Position numbers and translations under genes: made by a program. The notes beneath the pieces were generated by a model that worked only from the letters and a program-made list of their open reading frames with translations, was not told the origin of the DNA and searched no databases. This document shows, piece after piece, positions 60,964 to 64,000 of a stretch of 64,000 nucleotides of DNA; within the stretch, counting starts at the first letter, position 1, and every line of letters begins with the position of its first letter. This stretch comes from Flaccisagitta enflata (Eukaryota; Chaetognatha; Sagittoidea; Aphragmophora), in assembly GCA_965153355.1 (NCBI GenBank), contig OZ231128.1, positions 27,776,001 to 27,840,000 on the forward strand, given 5' to 3'.

Positions 60964-61762
60964 TACTACGCGAATCAAAAAAAAAGCGGCACCCTATTAT
61001 AAGTAAGTAGAAGAGGGAAAAAAAATCATTTCGAACTTTTTTTGTTGAACTGATTTTAAAGATTTTCAAATTTTCTTTCATTCAAGACCAATCCCAGGTC
61101 TATATCTCAAACTTTTTAGAAGTTAGAGCTTGTCAAACTTAACCACTTTTTTGTAAAAATGCTTATTATTTAATAGGATTGCAAAACTGAAAATGGCAAT
61201 GATTCCACTCTTTTTGGGCAGCGGCCCCAAAGGGCCGACCCCCTCCAAAGCTTCTTAAGCCTCTCAGGCCTCAAATCTGGCCTCTCAGGCCTCAAATCTG
61301 GCCTCTCAGGCCTCAAATCAAGCCTCTCAGGCCTCAAATCCAGCCACTCTAGCCTCAAATCCAGCCTCTTGGGCCTCAAATCCAGCCTCTTGGGCCTCAA
61401 ATCCAGCCTCTTGGGCCCTAGATCCAGCCTCTCAGACCTCAAATTCTTATTGACCAGTAATCGACAGGCGTAACGGTTCACCCCTGTGTCCAGGACATTG
61501 GCCCTTTGGGGCCGCTGCCCTGCTCTCATCTCAAACCTTTGAATAATCACTCAAAGCACCATCGGGTACTGCTGACCATGTGCTGATGGTTTGACTTTTT
61601 TATGCTATTTCTAACGGATAAAGCTAGAAATACCAGATTGGAGCCAAATAAAAGTTCTCTTTGAGAGCTTTAAAATGGTCTAAGATTTTATTTGATTATT
61701 TTGAAATTTAATATGGTAAATTGTCATTTAAAAGTGCGGCTTTTTTATTGATTCGCGTAGTA
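60964..61762. mobile_element. CTACGCGAAT MITE (C4) interrupted by a family B element
   Basis: TACTACGCGAATCAAAAAAA at 60964 and GATTCGCGTAGTA to 61762 match the 68-482 element in reverse orientation. Homology is continuous on both sides (AAAATGGCAATG...CCACTCTTTT; CTATTTCTAACGGATAAAGC, TAGAAATACCAG), with about 390 bp inserted between. Confidence 0.87.
61205..61598. mobile_element. Family B element inserted in the C4 MITE
   Basis: GGGCAGCGGCCCCAAAGGGC, nine GGCCTCAAATCYRGCCTCTC units, TGTGTCCAGGACATTGGCCC, TTTGGGGCCGCTGCCC, then the tail to GGGTACTGCTGACCATGTGC. The bordering T-rich sequences (ACTCTTTTT and GACTTTTTT) may be a target duplication. Confidence 0.87.
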
Positions 61763-61859
61763 TGTCAATATCAGCCAATTCCTTTCAAATTCTGCCAATT
61801 TCTGCCTAATTTTGCCCAAAACCCAGTCTTGAGGCCCAAATCTCAGCGGTCAAGTCCCA

Positions 61860-62300
61860 GCCTTTTGGGCAGCAGCTTTGGGGACGATGTCCTGTAGAAC
61901 ACAGGGTTTGTCATTCCGTTTGTCCGTTGTCTCCCAGGCCCTCTCAGACCTGAAATCTGCCCTCTCAGGCTTAAAATCTGCCCTCTCAGGCTTAAAATCT
62001 GCCCTCTCAGGCTTAAAATCTGCCCTCTCAGGCTTTGAATCTGCCCTCTCAGGCCTGAAATATGCTCTCTCAGGCCTGAAATCTGTCCTCTCAGGCCTGA
62101 AACCTATCCTTGCAGATTCAAGGCCTGAGAGGGCAGAATTCAGGCCTGATAAGGTGAATTTCAGGCCTGAGAGGACAGATTTCAGGCCTGAGATAGCCTG
62201 GGGGAATGGACAGATGGACGGATTGAGGAACAAAAGTCCCCCTGTGTTCTACAGGCCTTCGTTCCCTTTGGGGCCGCTGTCCTGTCCTGCTTCCTATCGC
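61860..62300. mobile_element. Family B element with AGGCCTGAAATCTGCCCTCTC units
   Basis: Left TTTTGGGCAGCAGCTTTGGGG, TCCTGTAGAACACAGGGTTT; about ten 21-bp units, then four in the inverse orientation (GGCCTGAGAGGGCAGAATTC); right TGTGTTCTACAGGCCTTCGT, CCCTTTGGGGCCGCTGTCCTG. The internal array is therefore itself palindromic. Confidence 0.83.
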
Positions 62301-62439
62301 CGTGAGGAAAAAAGTCATAAGCATTGGTCACTTTTCACCATGCTTTTGTCTTCAGTCACTGCAAATTTTGTATTTGTTAGATTAAATCAAGCAATTGTAT
62401 GTATTGAATGCACAGAAAATCAGATAAGAATAGGACTGA

Positions 62440-62625
62440 GCCAAATGAGCTTGATGAGCTAAAATACTCAAAATCACTCACCCAGATAACCAATTATGCA
62501 CACAGATATGTTCTGGTATTTGCATGCGCAGACATGTATCAAAACATTTATGCCATCTAAAATCAGAAAAAGAGACTGAGCTAAATGAGCTAAGTGAGCT
62601 AGAATACTGAAAAACACCCTCACAG
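62440..62625 (+). repeat. Family H repeat copy
   Basis: GAGCTAAAATACTCAAAATC, GGTATTTGCATGCGCAGACA, ATGAGCTAAGTGAGCTAGAA. The same modules occur at 63290-63500 and, inverted, at 40640-40790. Confidence 0.78.
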
Positions 62626-62626
62626 A

Positions 62627-63273
62627 TGAGCATTAGCCTGTACCTAAATGACAAAAAAACAATAAAATCAACATTCTCCGAGCAGATCATGTCGTAGGAC
62701 TGTCTGAGGCTTCTATTGAATTCAATATTAGCTTTGAAATTCTACTTTTAGGTGGCCGCACCTTACCTTCTATTAACCCTACCCCTATAGGAAATCCAAA
62801 ATTTCAAAGTATTTAAATTCCAATTTTGACAGCAGATTTGAAATCTATAAACTGACAATTGAAAGTGTTTTCCTTTTTTGATATTCAGTAGAAGGTGTTC
62901 AAAAGTGATGTCAAATATCGCAAAATATCTTTCCTTTTAATTTCTTTGTAAAATCATTGAACTTACCTTTTTTAAAATATTAGCATGGATTTTGATAGTG
63001 ATCGAAGGAATTTTGAAAAAGAAAAGCACTCAACAGACAATTTTTTCATGAAGATTTCAAATCTGCAGTCAAAATTATGATTTGACCAATTTGAAATTTT
63101 TGTTTTTCTATTGACCTATGGGAAGTTCAAGGTAGGCACTGACCACCAAGATCTAAACTTAAAAAGCTGAAAATGATGACAATAGAAGCCCAAGACAGCT
63201 CCACCACATGAGCTGCTCGGAGAATTTCGATTATTTTGTTTTTTGTCATTTCAGTACAGGCTAATGAGCATCC
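62627..63273. mobile_element. Palindromic repeat, about 650 bp
   Basis: Mirrored blocks: CATTAGCCTGTAC / GTACAGGCTAATG; ATTCTCCGAGCAG / CTGCTCGGAGAAT; GCTTCTATTG / CAATAGAAGC; GCAGATTTGAAATCT / AGATTTCAAATCTGC. The centre is near 62950, with no TA-flanked TIR recognised. It is flanked by family H copies. Confidence 0.78.
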
Positions 63274-63289
63274 ATCCTCACAGATGAGC

Positions 63290-63510
63290 ACATGCTTTCT
63301 TGCATTTGCATGCTCAGACAAATATCAAAATATCTATTCATTTTTCCGATTTAACATAGAAAAAAAAAAAATGAGCTAAATGAGCTAGAATACTCAAAAG
63401 CACCCTCAACGATGGGCAGCTACACTCAGGAACATGATTTCTAGTATTTGCATGCTCAAATAAACATCACTCCACTTCTTTGTTGATCCTACACAAAATT
63501 GTAAAAAATT
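63290..63510 (+). repeat. Family H repeat copy
   Basis: CATTTGCATGCTCAGACAAA, ATGAGCTAAATGAGCTAGAA, AGTATTTGCATGCTCAAATA, TTTGTTGATCCTACACAAAA. Confidence 0.78.
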
Positions 63511-63737
63511 GAAAAAAAATTTATAACTCTGACTTCTTACGTTCTATTACTCTGACTTCTTGCATCATTTTGCGCCATCTGGCGTCATTCAAACTCATTT
63601 TGGACATCAGATATGAATTCTACATCAAAAATTTTGTCACTTTTGATTTCGAACGCAGATTTTTGCCACGGAAAAATGCGCTTTTGCAGGGATATCAAAG
63701 GAGTTCGCTTAAGATTCATGAAAAAAATGAAAGTGAA

Positions 63738-63905
63738 GATCATGACATTCTCATCTGTGGAGCAATAGAGGTTGGACGAATTTTCCTGAGCGGGAATTTT
63801 TTGCGGAAAGTTTTCCGACATCAAGAAGACCCATCCAGATCATATTGAGGCGGTTTCAGAGACCGGCCCTGCTCAAATATTTGAACGACGTCATATGAAA
63901 TGCGA
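63738..63905 (-). repeat. Inverted repeat, right arm (partner 57541-57705)
   Basis: Mirror of the left arm, 6.0 kb away. It overlaps short open frames on both strands that resemble no protein. Confidence 0.82.
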
Positions 63906-64000
63906 TTAATCGGTTTTAGCTCAAATTGAACTGAACGTGAACCTTGCGTAACACGGACACTAACGTGCCATTAAAGTTCAATCGATATCTTTGGATGGAA

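Noticed and set aside
61170-62462. Leu/Arg/Pro-rich repeat proteins (RPERADF, LSGLKSA types)
   Set aside because: They translate 21-bp family B minisatellite units; both strands are open because the unit is a multiple of three.

Overview
The window reads as nuclear DNA of an invertebrate animal. Two gene fragments have spliced, metazoan-type exons (an immunoglobulin-superfamily exon and two calpain exons). There are degenerate Tc1/mariner-type DNA elements, and roughly a quarter of the bases are microsatellites (GA/CT, CA/GT, TTG/CAA, ATC/GAT) or minisatellites. No bacterial operons, rRNA, convincing tRNA, CRISPR or phage genes are visible. The phylum cannot be fixed from the sequence alone. 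Almost all long open frames are translations of microsatellites or of transposon palindromes and were not annotated as genes.

Layout. 1-8.1 kb: intergenic DNA with a TA-flanked MITE (68-482), a diverged relative (2348-2786), a pogo-like element (3399-3709), a large CA array, and a 567-bp hairpin MITE (6955-7521) between two copies of a 100-bp repeat. 8,172-18,549: a direct tandem duplication of a 5.1-5.3 kb block, nearly identical apart from microsatellite length. 18.5-23.9 kb: microsatellites, a 167-187 bp tandem repeat and an 18-bp minisatellite. 23,938-24,488: one exon of an Ig-domain cell-surface protein carrying 35 consecutive in-frame Asn codons. 24.6-28.5 kb: many copies of a hairpin-ended short repeat (called family A here). 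28,531-30,295: three different TIR elements abutting with single shared TA dinucleotides, the first holding a Tc1/mariner transposase C-terminal remnant. 31.3-32.75 kb: a 1.4-kb palindrome. 33,707-34,472: two calpain exons separated by a TTG-rich intron, with the second exon's tail tandemly amplified downstream. 35-64 kb: dense repeats, including palindromic MITEs, nested insertions, a family of inverted-repeat-bounded minisatellites (family B), and two widely spaced inverted-repeat pairs.

Both recognisable genes run on the + strand. Nothing links them functionally; each is a few exons of a longer gene interrupted by very repeat-rich introns. The most notable non-genic content is (a) family A, whose 5' internal arm and 3' terminal hairpin co-vary, (b) family B, in which similar inverted ends enclose a different minisatellite in every copy, with one copy seen as a filled site against an empty site elsewhere in the window, and (c) TA-flanked palindromic elements that share termini but not interiors.
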